Positions 19,045 through 28,352 of a stretch of 64,000 bases of DNA are shown in pieces. Position 1 is the stretch's first letter, and every line of letters begins with the position of its first letter. Both the position numbers and the translations under genes were made by a program. Source of the stretch: Brevibacillus centrosporus (GTDB lineage: Bacteria > Bacillota > Bacilli > Brevibacillales > Brevibacillaceae); the NCBI RefSeq assembly GCF_003710815.1, contig NZ_RHHP01000006.1:172198-236197 (forward strand), given 5' to 3'. Below the pieces are notes generated by a model. The model was given only the letters and a program-made list of their open reading frames with translations. It ran no database searches and had not been told where the DNA came from.

Positions 19045-20289
19045 ATGGGCATTACCTATTGGTTGACCAATGTTCGTTTAGAGACAGGCTATCGTCGGGA
19101 TAACGGAGTCGTTAGCGGAACGGATGCTGCATGGTTTCACATTTTGATAAAAGACGGAAAATTTGCGCGGATCACGCCGGCGACAGAGGTGCTATCCGAC
19201 GGAATCGACCAGCGCGATGCAGGCGGACTCTTGGCACTGCCTTCCTTTGTGGAGAAGCATGTGCATCTCGACAAGACGTTGCTGGGCGAAGAATGGCGTG
19301 CGGTGATTCCAGTCGCAAACATCATTGAGCGCTGCGAAATCGAAAAGCGTGTGCTCCCCGGATTGCCGACTACCACGCAGGAGCGTGCGGAAAACCTGCT
19401 CGCGGTACTGCTCTCGTACGGATCTACGCACGTCCGAACACATGTAGACATTTATCCAGAGGTGGGCATTGCCAATCTGCTGGAGGTCCAAAAAGCACTT
19501 GAGACTTACAAGGACCGCGTCTCCCACGAGATCGTGGCATTTCCGCAGCATGGTCTCTTGCGTACAGGAGCAAAGGGCTTGCTGCGCGAGGCATTGGCGC
19601 AGGGAGCGACACATGTCGGGGGGGTAGACCCTGCGATGGTGGATGGCGATATCGAGGAATCACTGCATCAGATGATCGATCTGGCAGTAGAGGCAAATGC
19701 GGGAGTAGACCTGCATCTGCACGATCCGGGACACCTCGGAACGTTTACCATGAAGCGCTTGGCGGCGATGACCGTAGAGGCTGGCTTGCAAGGGAAGGTG
19801 GCGATCAGCCACGCATTTGCACTGGGTGACATTCCTGCGCCGGAAGCGGAAGAAATGGCGACGATTCTGCGTGAGGCAGGTATTACGATCATCACGAGCG
19901 TGCCTTACAGCCGCGTGATCCCGCCCGTTCCTTTGCTGCATCAAAATGGCGTCGACGTAGCCGTTGGTTGCGACAACATTTTCGATACATGGCAGCCGTA
20001 CGGAAACGGGGATGTGCTGGAGCGTCTGTGGAGATTGGCTGAACGCTCCCGTTGGCTGGATGAGCTGTCCCTGTCCCAATCGCTGCGCTTTATTACAGGA
20101 GGCAAAACGACGCTGGACGCAAATGGTACACAGCTGTGGCCTGCAGTAGGTGGAGGCGCCAGCCTAGTATTGGTTGAGGCGAGCTGCACCGCAGAAGCAG
20201 TGGCGCGTCGTGCGGACCGCAAAGCCGTATTCTTCAAGGGCAACCTCGCAGCTGGAGCCCTTGATGCTGTGAACGCTGAGGAGGCTTGA
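19045..20289 (+). CDS. CodA-like amidohydrolase, paralog 1
   Basis: 414 residues from ATG 19045; a longer TTG start at 18961 would overlap the promoter. Amidohydrolase superfamily, cytosine deaminase/AtzC branch. Metal ligands are in FVEKHVHLDKT, VDLHLHD and the Asp of GCDNIFDTW, with a His in VAISHAF. AFPQHGLL matches the substrate-amide Gln region of E. coli CodA. The HLHDPG segment stands where CodA has HCDE, so the general-base Glu is not conserved and cytosine is an unlikely substrate. It is first in a three-gene paralogous operon controlled by the 18911-18995 operator and divergent from dpp. The role is probably hydrolysis of a cyclic or substituted amide/amidine imported by the Dpp system; the substrate is unknown. 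Confidence 0.85.
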   Translation: MGITYWLTNVRLETGYRRDNGVVSGTDAAWFHILIKDGKFARITPATEVLSDGIDQRDAGGLLALPSFVEKHVHLDKTLLGEEWRAVIPVANIIERCEIEKRVLPGLPTTTQERAENLLAVLLSYGSTHVRTHVDIYPEVGIANLLEVQKALETYKDRVSHEIVAFPQHGLLRTGAKGLLREALAQGATHVGGVDPAMVDGDIEESLHQMIDLAVEANAGVDLHLHDPGHLGTFTMKRLAAMTVEAGLQGKVAISHAFALGDIPAPEAEEMATILREAGITIITSVPYSRVIPPVPLLHQNGVDVAVGCDNIFDTWQPYGNGDVLERLWRLAERSRWLDELSLSQSLRFITGGKTTLDANGTQLWPAVGGGASLVLVEASCTAEAVARRADRKAVFFKGNLAAGALDAVNAEEA

Positions 20290-20295
20290 TCGGAC

Positions 20296-21515
20296 ATGCC
20301 GTCCCCGTATTGGATTGTCAATGCTCGCTTGGAGTGCGGATACGAGAGAGAGCGAGGTGTGATCTGCGCGACCAAGACGGAGCTTTGCGATTTGCTGATT
20401 GAAAATGGAAAGATCAGCCGGATAGTGCCTTCCAGTGAGATTTTGGAGGATGGTCTGCCGAAAAAGGATGCCTGTGGACTGCTGATCCTGCCGTCGATGG
20501 CGGAGAAGCACATCCATTTGGAAAAGACCTACTACGGTGGACCTTGGAAGGCGACCACGCCGGTAAAAAACTTGTTTGAACGGCACGAGGAAGACAAGGG
20601 ATTGTTACCTAGATACTTGCTTGGGTCGCGACAGGGGGCGGAAAACATCCTGTCCTTGCTAGTAGAGACAGGAGTCACCCATGTACGCACGCATTGCCAC
20701 GTTGACCCGCAGGTAGGGCTTGGTTTTTTGGAAGGCATGCTCGGAGCATTTGAAACCTACGCAGGAAGACTGTCGCATGAGATTGTAGCTTTTCCTCACT
20801 ACGGCATGCTTCGTACAAACGCGGCAGACAGCGTGCGGGAAGCGCTCAGGAATGGGGCGACACACGTAGGCGGTGTCGATCCTGGCGGGGTAGACGGAAA
20901 CATCGAGAAGTCGCTTGCGACCATGATGGAGCTGGCAGTTGAGGCCGATGCGGATATCGATATGCATTTGCATGACCCGGGCCATCTCGGAACATTTACC
21001 ATCAAGCGCTTGGCGGCGCTGACAGAAGAAGCGGGCTGGCAGGGCCGCGTCACGGTCAGTCACGCGATGGGCCTGGGAGATGTGTCCGTAGAGGAAGCGC
21101 GGGACATGGCACAGCAGCTAGCAGCTCTGGGCATTTCGATCGCCTCTACCGTGCCAATCAATCGCCCTACGATTCCCATTCCTTTGCTGCAAGCTGCTGG
21201 AGTCGCCGTCATGCTTGGCAACGACTCGTTGACGGATAACTGGACGCCTTTCGGATCAGGGGATCTTCTGGAAAAGCGGGGCGCCTGGCGGAACGTTTTC
21301 GTCTGACGGATGAGCGCTCGTTGGGTGTCGCTCTCGGATATGTTACAGAGGGTAGAATTCCGCTGGACGAGGAGGGCAACCGGATTTGGCCGCTAGTAGG
21401 AGATGAGGCCAGCATGATGGCAGTCGAGGCGACCTGCTCGGCAGAAGCGGTGGCGAGGAGAGCCCAACGCCGTGTCGTGCTGTACCAAGGAAATCGTATC
21501 TCCGGTGAGTGGTAG
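20296..21515 (+). pseudogene. CodA-like amidohydrolase, paralog 2, frameshifted
   Basis: ATG 20296 behind GAGGAGG. The frame is open to residue about 327 and then shifts near 21276: GAAAAGCGGGG lacks one G, and restoring it gives LLEKAGRLAERFRLTDERS and continuity to the stop at 21515. Besides the frameshift, two active-site segments differ from its sisters: MAEKHIHLEKTY has Glu for the usual Asp after HxH, and AFPHYGML has His where the others have Gln. It may have diverged in substrate before decay. The frameshift removes the conserved C-terminal 80 residues. Confidence 0.82.
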
Positions 21516-21550
21516 ATAGATCATCATACAAAGAAAGGGTGTCAGGATAG

Positions 21551-22768
21551 ATGTCTACAGGCTATTGGATCACCAACGTCCGCTTGGAGAGCGGATACCG
21601 CAAGGAAAATGACAAGGTTGTGGCTACGGAAACACAGGTCGCACATCTTTTGATCGAAGACGGCAAAATCGCGCAAATCGCATACGGAGCATTGCCGCAG
21701 ACGGAGCTGGCGAAGCAGGACGCTGCTGGACTTCTGGCTTTGCCCAGCTTCCGCGATATGCACATCCACATCGACAAGACCTATTATGGCGGCCCGTGGA
21801 AAGCAGTAACGCCGATCAAGACCATTTTGGATCGCCTGTCGGAAGAAGCTACCCTCATGACGCAGCTCTTGCCGACAGCACAGGAACGCGCGGAGAAAAT
21901 GCTCGCTCTCTTGCTCTCTTCGGGAACGACGCATGTTCGCTCGCACTGCAACATCGATCCATATATCGGATTGAAAAACCTGGAGGCAACGCTGGCTGCG
22001 ATCGAGACCTTCAAAGGCAAGCTCAGCTGCGAGATCGTGGCATTCCCGCAGCAAGGGCTTTTGCGCAGCAACCAGGTGGAGAACATCCGCGAGGCATTGA
22101 AAATGGGCGCGACTTACGTTGGCGGTGTCGACCCGGCTACCGTCGACCAGAATATTGAGAAGTCGCTCGCGACCGTATTTGAGCTGGCGGTTGAGGCCGA
22201 TGCACCGATCGACCTGCATCTGCACGATCCAGATCACTTGGGGATCTTCACCTTCAAACGTTTGGCGAAAATGTCAGAGGAGGCAGGCTGGAAGGGCCGA
22301 GTGACCATCAGCCATGCCAATTCACTGGCGGACATCAGTCTGGCAGAAGCAGCGGAAGTAGCCGAGATGCTGGCGGAGCAAGGCATCTCTATCACGAGCA
22401 CCGTGCCGGTCATCAAGCCGACGATTCCGATCCCACTGCTGCATGAAAAAGGCGTATCCGTATCGCTTGGGGACGACAGCATCATGGACCACTGGTCGCC
22501 ATTTGGTCAAGGAGACAGCTTGGAGAAAGCAGGCCGTCTGGCAGAACGCTTCCGCATGCAGGATGAGCGGTCTCTCTCGCAAGCGCTTGGCTTCATTACG
22601 GGCCACAAGACTCCTCTGGACAAGGAAGGCAATCGCCAGTGGCCGAACGTCGGGGACGAGGCGGACATCGTATTCCTCCACGCCGCTTCGGCAGGAGAAG
22701 CGGTGGCACGCCGCTCCAAACGCCAAGCGGTGATGTTTAAAGGCAAGGTCGTTCATGGTTCTTTGTAA
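21551..22768 (+). CDS. CodA-like amidohydrolase, paralog 3
   Basis: 405 residues, intact. Motifs in order: FRDMHIHIDKTYYGG (metal HxH), HVRSHCNIDP, EIVAFPQQGLLR, PIDLHLHDPDHLG, VTISHANSL, GDDSIMDHWSPFGQGD (metal Asp), and the family C-terminal LGFITGHKTPLDKEGNRQWP. Same fold and likely same chemistry as paralogs 1 and 4. It is third in the operon; an inverted-repeat terminator follows at 22857-22904. Confidence 0.87.
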   Translation: MSTGYWITNVRLESGYRKENDKVVATETQVAHLLIEDGKIAQIAYGALPQTELAKQDAAGLLALPSFRDMHIHIDKTYYGGPWKAVTPIKTILDRLSEEATLMTQLLPTAQERAEKMLALLLSSGTTHVRSHCNIDPYIGLKNLEATLAAIETFKGKLSCEIVAFPQQGLLRSNQVENIREALKMGATYVGGVDPATVDQNIEKSLATVFELAVEADAPIDLHLHDPDHLGIFTFKRLAKMSEEAGWKGRVTISHANSLADISLAEAAEVAEMLAEQGISITSTVPVIKPTIPIPLLHEKGVSVSLGDDSIMDHWSPFGQGDSLEKAGRLAERFRMQDERSLSQALGFITGHKTPLDKEGNRQWPNVGDEADIVFLHAASAGEAVARRSKRQAVMFKGKVVHGSL

Positions 22769-22856
22769 GTGACTTTGTAAGTGACAGATCAGGTATCAAC
22801 AGGATAGTGCGAAGAGTTACGAAGAGATATAGAGAAGCGTTACTAGAAAAAGACAA

Positions 22857-22904
22857 AAGGGTGTCTCCAGAAGTAGTAAAAGCTACTGAGGGGTCACCCT
22901 TTTG
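22857..22904 (+). terminator. Terminator of the amidohydrolase operon
   Basis: AAAAGGGTG pairs with CACCCTTTT, with an inner AGTAG/CTACT stem. Confidence 0.7.
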
Positions 22905-23008
22905 AACGTTCCAATCTCAGATTCGCGATTTTCCTGCGATCGGGCACGGTATGTAAAAGACCAGGAAAATCGTGTTTTCAAATTGGATATTGACAGAATG
23001 ACAAAGTT

Positions 23009-23146
23009 GTAACAATAATAGTTACATCGGTGTCGATTACATGTTACCAAACCGCTGTCTATTCGGAAGATTGCCTTTTGGTTTCAAAAAGCATTGCTCC
23101 TATGTGAGCGCTTATTTTATATCGTTGATGTAACTGTCTTGGTTAC
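23009..23146 (+). promoter_or_regulatory. Two GTAAC-N7-GTTAC operators before the quinone reductase-like gene
   Basis: GTAAC-AATAATA-GTTAC occurs at 23009-23025 and GTAAC-TGTCTTG-GTTAC at 23130-23146. Identical half-sites and identical 7-bp spacing suggest a dimeric winged-helix regulator, for example HxlR or MarR class. The regulator gene is not adjacent. Confidence 0.55.
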
Positions 23147-23180
23147 GATAAAAATACAGTCGAAGATGGAGGAGTAAAAA

Positions 23181-24044
23181 ATGAAAATGTTAGTTACGGG
23201 TGCAACGGGAAAACTGGGTGCAAAAGTGGTAGAAACCCTATTGAAATCTGTACCGGCGAGCCAGTTGGCTGTAAGTGTCCGCAATCCGGAAAAAGCAGAA
23301 AGTCTGCATGCTCGTGGGGTCGACGTTCGCAAGGGAGATTTTGACCATCCGGAGACATTGGATACGGCATTTGCAGGGATTGACCGGATCTTGATCATCT
23401 CAGCGGATGGAGACAATGAGACCCGAATCCGTCAGCATACGAATGCGGTTGAAGCAGCTGCGCGCGCGCATGTGAAATTCATTGCCTATACCAGTCTTGC
23501 AAATGCAAGCGAGAGCAAGCTGTTCCTCGCATCCGTACATGAAGCCACAGAAAATGCGATCCTGAAAACCGGAATTCCCTACTCGTTCCTGCGCAATAAC
23601 TGGTATCTGGAGAACGAGATCGCGAGTATTCAAGGTGTGGTGGCAGGAGCGCCTTGGGTGACATCAGCGCAATCTGGCAAAGTCGGATGGGCCCTGCAGC
23701 AGGATTATGCGGAAGCGGCGGCAGCTGTACTTGCGGGAAACGGACATGAGAATACCGTCTACGAGTTGTCCGGCAACTTGCTCACCCAGGAAGAACTGGC
23801 TTTTGCTCTCGGCAATGTATTGGGTAAGGAAGTACCTGTGCAGCAAGTAGACGATGCCGGTTACGCTGACATCATGAAAAGTGCTGGCGTTCCAGACTTT
23901 GTCATTCCAATTCTTGTTGGAATCCAGCAAGGCATCCGAGAAGGCAATCTGGAGATCGAAAATAGTGATTTTGAAAAGCTGTTGGGCCGTCCGGCAACTT
24001 CTGTTGAAGAGGCACTTCGTCAAATGGTAAGTGCCATTTCCTAA
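23181..24044 (+). CDS. NAD(P)H-dependent oxidoreductase, NmrA/QorB-like (quinone reductase 2 type)
   Basis: 287 residues. The N-terminal Rossmann motif VTGATGKLGAKVVE is followed by VSVRNPEKAE (NADP recognition), the conserved IAYTSLANA and NWYLEN segments, and the C-terminal substrate region of atypical SDR/NmrA proteins such as E. coli YtfG. Probably reduces quinones or aldehydes with NAD(P)H in the cytosol. It is monocistronic with a perfect terminator at 24054-24086. Two matching palindromes upstream suggest induction by electrophilic or oxidant stress, which is inference. Confidence 0.85.
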   Translation: MKMLVTGATGKLGAKVVETLLKSVPASQLAVSVRNPEKAESLHARGVDVRKGDFDHPETLDTAFAGIDRILIISADGDNETRIRQHTNAVEAAARAHVKFIAYTSLANASESKLFLASVHEATENAILKTGIPYSFLRNNWYLENEIASIQGVVAGAPWVTSAQSGKVGWALQQDYAEAAAAVLAGNGHENTVYELSGNLLTQEELAFALGNVLGKEVPVQQVDDAGYADIMKSAGVPDFVIPILVGIQQGIREGNLEIENSDFEKLLGRPATSVEEALRQMVSAIS

Positions 24045-24053
24045 TCAGCGAAC

Positions 24054-24086
24054 AAAAGACTGTTGAGGATGACTCAACAGTCTTTT
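24054..24086 (+). terminator. Rho-independent terminator
   Basis: Perfect hairpin: AAAAGACTGTTGAG / CTCAACAGTCTTTT. Confidence 0.88.
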
Positions 24087-24156
24087 GGCGTCTCGTGAAG
24101 CAGGTACGCTTTTCATTTGCTAGAGCCTGATTAAGCCTGTTCGCCCGGCATGGTGT

Positions 24157-24894
24157 TTACGCTGTACTGGCGGTCGGTCTTACGATGATCTCATTCACGT
24201 CTACTTCAGGTGGCTGTCCGATCGCAAATAAGATCGCTTGGGCTATCGCCGAAGCCGGAATAGAAATTCGTCGGTATTCCTTCATGACCTCTCTGGCTTC
24301 ATCATCGGTGATGCTATCGGCAAGCTCCGATTCCGTTACGCCTGGCGATATTTGCGTCACCCGGATGCCGTTCCCTGCTTCCTGGCGCAGGCCTTCGGAA
24401 ATGGCGCGAACCGCATATTTGGTTGCGCAATACACGGCAGCTGTGGGCGATACTGTGTATGCTCCGATGGAAGCGATATTAATGAATTGACCAAAACCTT
24501 GTTTCTTCATGACGGGTAGTCCGGCTACAATGCCATGTAGTACTCCGCGGATATTCACATCAATCATGCGATCCCACTCGTCCACTTTCAGCGCTTCCAA
24601 AGGGGACAGGGGCATGATCCCTGCGTTATTGAGAATGACATCGACTCGTCCAAATTTGCCGATGGCCAAAGCGATAAACGATTCCATTTGATTGCGATTG
24701 GTAACGTCCAGCGCTTGGTAAATCGCCGATCCGCCTTCTGCAAGTATGGTGGAAGCAAGCTTTTCCAGCCTGTTAGTCCGCCTAGCTCCCAATACCACAT
24801 GGGCACCTTGTTTAGCCAGCAACCTCGCTGTCGCTTCGCCAATCCCGCTGCTCGCGCCTGTAATGACGACTACTTTCTCTTTTACGTTAGACAC
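24157..24894 (-). CDS. SDR-family oxidoreductase
   Basis: 245 residues from GTG 24894, chosen because GAGGAGG lies seven bases upstream; a longer frame from 24930 lacks a site. Classical short-chain dehydrogenase: TGASSGIG cofactor motif (about 12-19), NNAG (about 90), catalytic Ser of NIASIGAY and YCATK (Tyr-x-x-x-Lys, about 155-159). NADP-type Arg residues (GARRTNR) are present. The gene is followed by no recognised partner, but the Atu4866-type gene and a divergent AraC regulator upstream form a commonly seen module. The substrate is unknown. Confidence 0.9.
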   Translation of the reverse strand: MSNVKEKVVVITGASSGIGEATARLLAKQGAHVVLGARRTNRLEKLASTILAEGGSAIYQALDVTNRNQMESFIALAIGKFGRVDVILNNAGIMPLSPLEALKVDEWDRMIDVNIRGVLHGIVAGLPVMKKQGFGQFINIASIGAYTVSPTAAVYCATKYAVRAISEGLRQEAGNGIRVTQISPGVTESELADSITDDEAREVMKEYRRISIPASAIAQAILFAIGQPPEVDVNEIIVRPTASTA

Positions 24895-24953
24895 GTGTTT
24901 TTCCTCCTCGTGATCTTTTTGCATACGCACCGCATTTACTGTTCGAACGCATG

Positions 24954-25217
24954 CTATTCCTCGCGATAAAAAATCATCCCGGCATGATAAAGAATCCCGT
25001 TCTGAAAATCTCCATCGGCCTTAAAACCGGTATCATCTACGTACTCGATGTGATCTCCATTTACAAAATAACGGCCTTGGTAGGCGCTTCTCCGATTGCC
25101 GCGCGCTTCGTCATAACGTCCGTTCGGTAATAGTTGGTGACGGATATACCCGTCCGCGGTAACCCACATTCCTACATAGGGATGATGGTTCTCACCTGCA
25201 TTTTTACGTTGCTCCAT
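24954..25217 (-). CDS. Atu4866-domain protein
   Basis: 87 residues, almost all one domain: HHPYVGMWVTADGYIRHQLL, PNGRYDEARGNRRSAYQGRY, then HIEYVDDTGFKADGDF. This matches the small beta-barrel family named after Agrobacterium Atu4866, of unknown function and often encoded beside AraC regulators and SDR enzymes, as here. The ribosome binding site is GAGGGTGAG before ATG 25217. The 25218-25387 stretch upstream keeps a different open frame with a hydrophobic segment that could be a lost lipoprotein leader; this is unproven. Confidence 0.8.
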   Translation of the reverse strand: MEQRKNAGENHHPYVGMWVTADGYIRHQLLPNGRYDEARGNRRSAYQGRYFVNGDHIEYVDDTGFKADGDFQNGILYHAGMIFYREE

Positions 25218-25483
25218 TCCGCACTCACCCTCTTTTCTCTTGTCTGATCCTGCCTCGATTCGCTTTTTTGCCTGGATGTGCAGAAAGTGATAATCAGGAG
25301 CAGGGCCAGCAGCAGATTCACCTTTTGCTTGGATCTCTCTTTGACTGATGCCGTTTGGGATATTTTCATTATGAGGTCTAGCTTCATTGGTACGATATCC
25401 GGATCCTATGGGGTTCTTGCCTATTCCTACGAAGTTTATTAGTATGGAACCAAATGCGACGTCGGGGGAGGCACACCAATATC

Positions 25484-26404
25484 ATGAAGGTAGACGACGG
25501 GGTAAACGAACTGCGAAGCGAGCTCGTAGCATACATCGAAAAATACACTGGGGAAGATGGCACACACACCACACGCATTCCGGACCTTCAGTTGATACGA
25601 TCCTCCGAGAAGACCGAACGGATCCACTCGATTCACGAGCCTGCGCTCTGTATTGTCGCTCAGGGTAAAAAAGTGATGATGCTGGGAAATGAAACCTATC
25701 TCTACGATCCAACCAGCTATCTCGTGGTTTCCTTGCAATTGCCTGTTTCCGGTCAAGTGCTTGAGGCATCGTCGGAGCGTCCCTATCTGTGTCTGCGGCT
25801 GAACTTCGATAAGCAACGAATTTTCGATTTGGTCAAGCAAAGCGTAAAGAGCTCCCAAAAAACATCGGACTCACAGAGAGCCCTCTTCATAAGCAAAATG
25901 AACCGTATACTGATTGATGCAGTCGTCAGGCTCATTCGCCTTCTGGATACACCAGAGGACATTCCCGTAATGGCACCTCTGATCACGCAAGAAATTCTTT
26001 ATCGTATTCTGAAAGAAGAGCAAGGTCTATCCATGAAGCAGTTTGCCATGATCGGAAGCCATGCCGAGAGAATCGCAAAAGTAGTTCAAATGATCGAAGG
26101 GGAATATAATCAGCCGCTTCATATCGCGAGTCTATCTGCTGCTGTTAATATGAGTCCTTCCTCCTTGCATCATCACTTTAAAGAAATTACCGCGATGAGT
26201 CCCCTACAATATCAAAAACAAGTTAGATTGCAAGAGGCTCGCCGCATCTTGCTCACAGAGGCTGTAGAGGCTGCGGATGCTGGATTTCAAGTGGGGTATG
26301 AAAGCCCCTCTCAATTCAACAGGGAATATGCCCGTATGTTCGGCATGCCTCCGATGCGAGATATCAAGCGTCTTCGCGATTCACTCGGATTTGTAGTGAA
26401 CTGA
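25484..26404 (+). CDS. AraC-family regulator with AraC_N (YqhC-like) domain
   Basis: 306 residues from ATG 25484 (GGGGGAGG about 13 bases upstream); 25454 is an alternative start. The N-terminal AraC_N domain (ERIHSIHEPALCIVAQGKKVMMLG) is followed by a C-terminal double HTH (NQPLHIASLSAAVNMSPSSLHHHFKEI, then AADAGFQVGYESPSQFNREYARMF). It is divergent from the SDR and Atu4866 genes and most likely activates them in response to an aldehyde or similar signal, by analogy with YqhC. Confidence 0.88.
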   Translation: MKVDDGVNELRSELVAYIEKYTGEDGTHTTRIPDLQLIRSSEKTERIHSIHEPALCIVAQGKKVMMLGNETYLYDPTSYLVVSLQLPVSGQVLEASSERPYLCLRLNFDKQRIFDLVKQSVKSSQKTSDSQRALFISKMNRILIDAVVRLIRLLDTPEDIPVMAPLITQEILYRILKEEQGLSMKQFAMIGSHAERIAKVVQMIEGEYNQPLHIASLSAAVNMSPSSLHHHFKEITAMSPLQYQKQVRLQEARRILLTEAVEAADAGFQVGYESPSQFNREYARMFGMPPMRDIKRLRDSLGFVVN

Positions 26405-26537
26405 GCTCACAACAAAATAGAGGCTGCCGGTGGGGATATCGTCAGATTGACTACAAGAAAATGGTAACTTTATGTATGCTTTTACCGTCACCTATATGTG
26501 AGGGAAACGACAACGAGAGGGGACGGAGCAGATTACG

Positions 26538-26966
26538 ATGGAAGCAGGATGGAAATGGGGCAGCGTTTTTGGAACGAGTATGCTGGAGCTATGGGCAGCT
26601 ATCCCGCTGGGGTTTGCCTTGCAGCTGCCTGCGGTTGTCACAGGCATTCTGAGTGCGATCGGAGCGATGGCTAGCGCCGGGATTGTCATCTTCTTGGGAG
26701 GATCACTTCGCAGCTGGCTAATCAAACGTTTTGAGAAAAAAGGAAAAAGGCAAGGGCGGATGGTTCGCATTTGGGACAAATATGGAGTGATCGGACTTGG
26801 ATTAGCTTCGCCGTTGATCACGGGTGCCCCACTGGGAGCGGCGATTGGGATATCGCTCGGTGCCCCGACAGGTAAGCTAATGTGGTGGATGTCGGTTGGC
26901 ATTGTGATCTGGAGTGTAATCCTAACCGCTGCTGTATCCTTTGGCTTTCTCCAATTTTTTCAGTAA
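26538..26966 (+). CDS. Small multidrug-export family membrane protein (Sm_multidrug_ex)
   Basis: 142 residues. Family-typical start ELWAAIPLGFALQL, then a helix (VVTGILSAIGAMASAGIVIFL), a basic cytoplasmic loop (KRFEKKGKRQGRM), the conserved GLGLASPLITGAPLGAAIGISLG and a final helix. Ribosome binding site in AGAGGGGACGGAGC. Despite the family name the transported substrate is not established. It is monocistronic and ends in a terminator at 26991-27013. Confidence 0.8.
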   Translation: MEAGWKWGSVFGTSMLELWAAIPLGFALQLPAVVTGILSAIGAMASAGIVIFLGGSLRSWLIKRFEKKGKRQGRMVRIWDKYGVIGLGLASPLITGAPLGAAIGISLGAPTGKLMWWMSVGIVIWSVILTAAVSFGFLQFFQ

Positions 26967-26990
26967 TCGTGTACAAGAAAAAGAAACACA

Positions 26991-27013
26991 AAAACCCGCT
27001 CATGCGGGTTTTT
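26991..27013 (+). terminator. Rho-independent terminator
   Basis: AAAACCCGC-TCAT-GCGGGTTTTT. Confidence 0.88.
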
Positions 27014-27107
27014 CTCGTGATGAAAACAGGGAGCGCTATATACATACTTTCTTCTGCCAATTTACGGAGGCATGATGATCCCTCTTGTTTCAAGGGAGGA
27101 GCCCGTG

Positions 27108-28352
27108 TTATCGTGGTCGCTCCGATTTTTTAGCTAATTCTGCCCAACTCGTATAGTCGTGAACAGCAAATCCTGCAAAGCTTGAAAAGCTAGAAAGCTG
27201 CTCCCTTGCAATTTGCAGCTCGGATTCCATCGCTCCTGTACTTAATTCATAAAACGAAGTGAAATCGCCTTCCGAATTCGGGGCCGTTTCCACTGCAATA
27301 ATCACTTTCTTTTTGAGGGTGTGTGCTTCTCTCAGGATGGCATTGGCGTTGGCAACGATGCCATCTCTCCCTAAAGCCGTGTTCCGATAATCCATAATGA
27401 CGAGTGTATCGGCTTTCTCCAGCAGCCATGCACTAAAGCTGTAGCTGGAGCCAGGGACTTTAACCATGGGAAGCCAGAAAGGGACATCCAGGGTCAGCTT
27501 CATGCTGCTTGCTTTTGCCTCCCGCTCAATCAAACGCATATTGTCCATCCACTGCAGGGCGACCTGCTGCTGGTTCGTCTTCCATTCAGGCAGCAAATAA
27601 GGCTCAATATCGAAGTGAAGACCTGCGAATTGCGCCTCTGGTTCCACGCTTTCATTAAAGGCTTTTACCCAGGAAATGAATGTGCGGATCTGGCCTTGAT
27701 ATTCGGGAAGAGCCCACTGCGGCCGCCCTGCGAGTGCTTCTACTTCAATCTGCTTTTCCTTTGCCTGTCGAATGAATTGCTCGTAGTAGGAGGAAGGTAC
27801 ACTTTTATCAAATTGAAGGTAGAGCGAGGTCACTTGATTTTCGCTGGCAAACGCCAAAATCTTATCCGGCTCTGTTTGGATGAGTGTAGCATCCCAAATC
27901 CACGTTCCTTGCTGAAAGTGCGTCGTCACGTTAACCAGATTACGCTCGGCGTCCCAAGTGATTCCGGCGCCAAGGGCTTCGCCAATGAAGCGAAGAGGTA
28001 CCATCGTGCGGCCGTTCCTAATCATCGCAGGGGCATCTAATGCGACGGATTTCCCATTCACCAGAGCATGATTTTGACCAATCGAGAGCAGGATCGTGGT
28101 GTCATTTTTCTTGAGCGTTACTTGCTTCGACTGCTCATTCCATTTCACACTCAGCCCAAGCGCTTCCGCCAGAAACCGCGCTGGAACCATCGTCCGATCC
28201 GTCCCCGGTTCAACAAAAGGAATAGCATCGGGAAATGTTACCGTCTCTCCATTTACCGCGATTTGAACTGGGGAAGCGGAGAAAGCTGGCATAGAGTTAA
28301 CTGTACCGAGCAGGGCAACCAGCATGAAGGCTAACACGAGTTTATACTTCAT
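27108..28352 (-). CDS. Secreted stalk-domain protein (copper amine oxidase N-terminal-like repeats plus TIM-barrel-like domain)
   Basis: 414 residues from ATG 28352. After a signal peptide (to about 27) come two stalk repeats (FVEPGTDRTMVPARFLAEALG and MIRNGRTMVPLRFIGEALGAGITWD, each followed by VTL/VNV strands) of the copper-amine-oxidase N-domain family that anchors proteins to the cell wall. The C-terminal 270 residues (FQQGTWIWDATLIQ...LYLQFD...FAGLHFDIEPY...TLVIMDYRNTA) look like a barrel related to glycoside-hydrolase-like proteins; the acidic pair in FDIEP may be catalytic. It probably acts on cell-surface or extracellular glycan, but the activity is not known. Confidence 0.8.
   Translation of the reverse strand: MKYKLVLAFMLVALLGTVNSMPAFSASPVQIAVNGETVTFPDAIPFVEPGTDRTMVPARFLAEALGLSVKWNEQSKQVTLKKNDTTILLSIGQNHALVNGKSVALDAPAMIRNGRTMVPLRFIGEALGAGITWDAERNLVNVTTHFQQGTWIWDATLIQTEPDKILAFASENQVTSLYLQFDKSVPSSYYEQFIRQAKEKQIEVEALAGRPQWALPEYQGQIRTFISWVKAFNESVEPEAQFAGLHFDIEPYLLPEWKTNQQQVALQWMDNMRLIEREAKASSMKLTLDVPFWLPMVKVPGSSYSFSAWLLEKADTLVIMDYRNTALGRDGIVANANAILREAHTLKKKVIIAVETAPNSEGDFTSFYELSTGAMESELQIAREQLSSFSSFAGFAVHDYTSWAELAKKSERPR

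Noticed and set aside
19045..22768. Naming the amidohydrolases codA (cytosine deaminase)
   Set aside because: The catalytic HCDE segment is replaced by HLHD, and multiplication beside peptide-type binding proteins does not fit pyrimidine salvage.
25172..25387. Small minus-strand frame with a hydrophobic segment ending in TFC, upstream of the Atu4866 gene
   Set aside because: It could be a lipoprotein leader lost by frameshift, but there is no clear ribosome binding site and known Atu4866 proteins do not require one. Evidence is too thin to call a gene.
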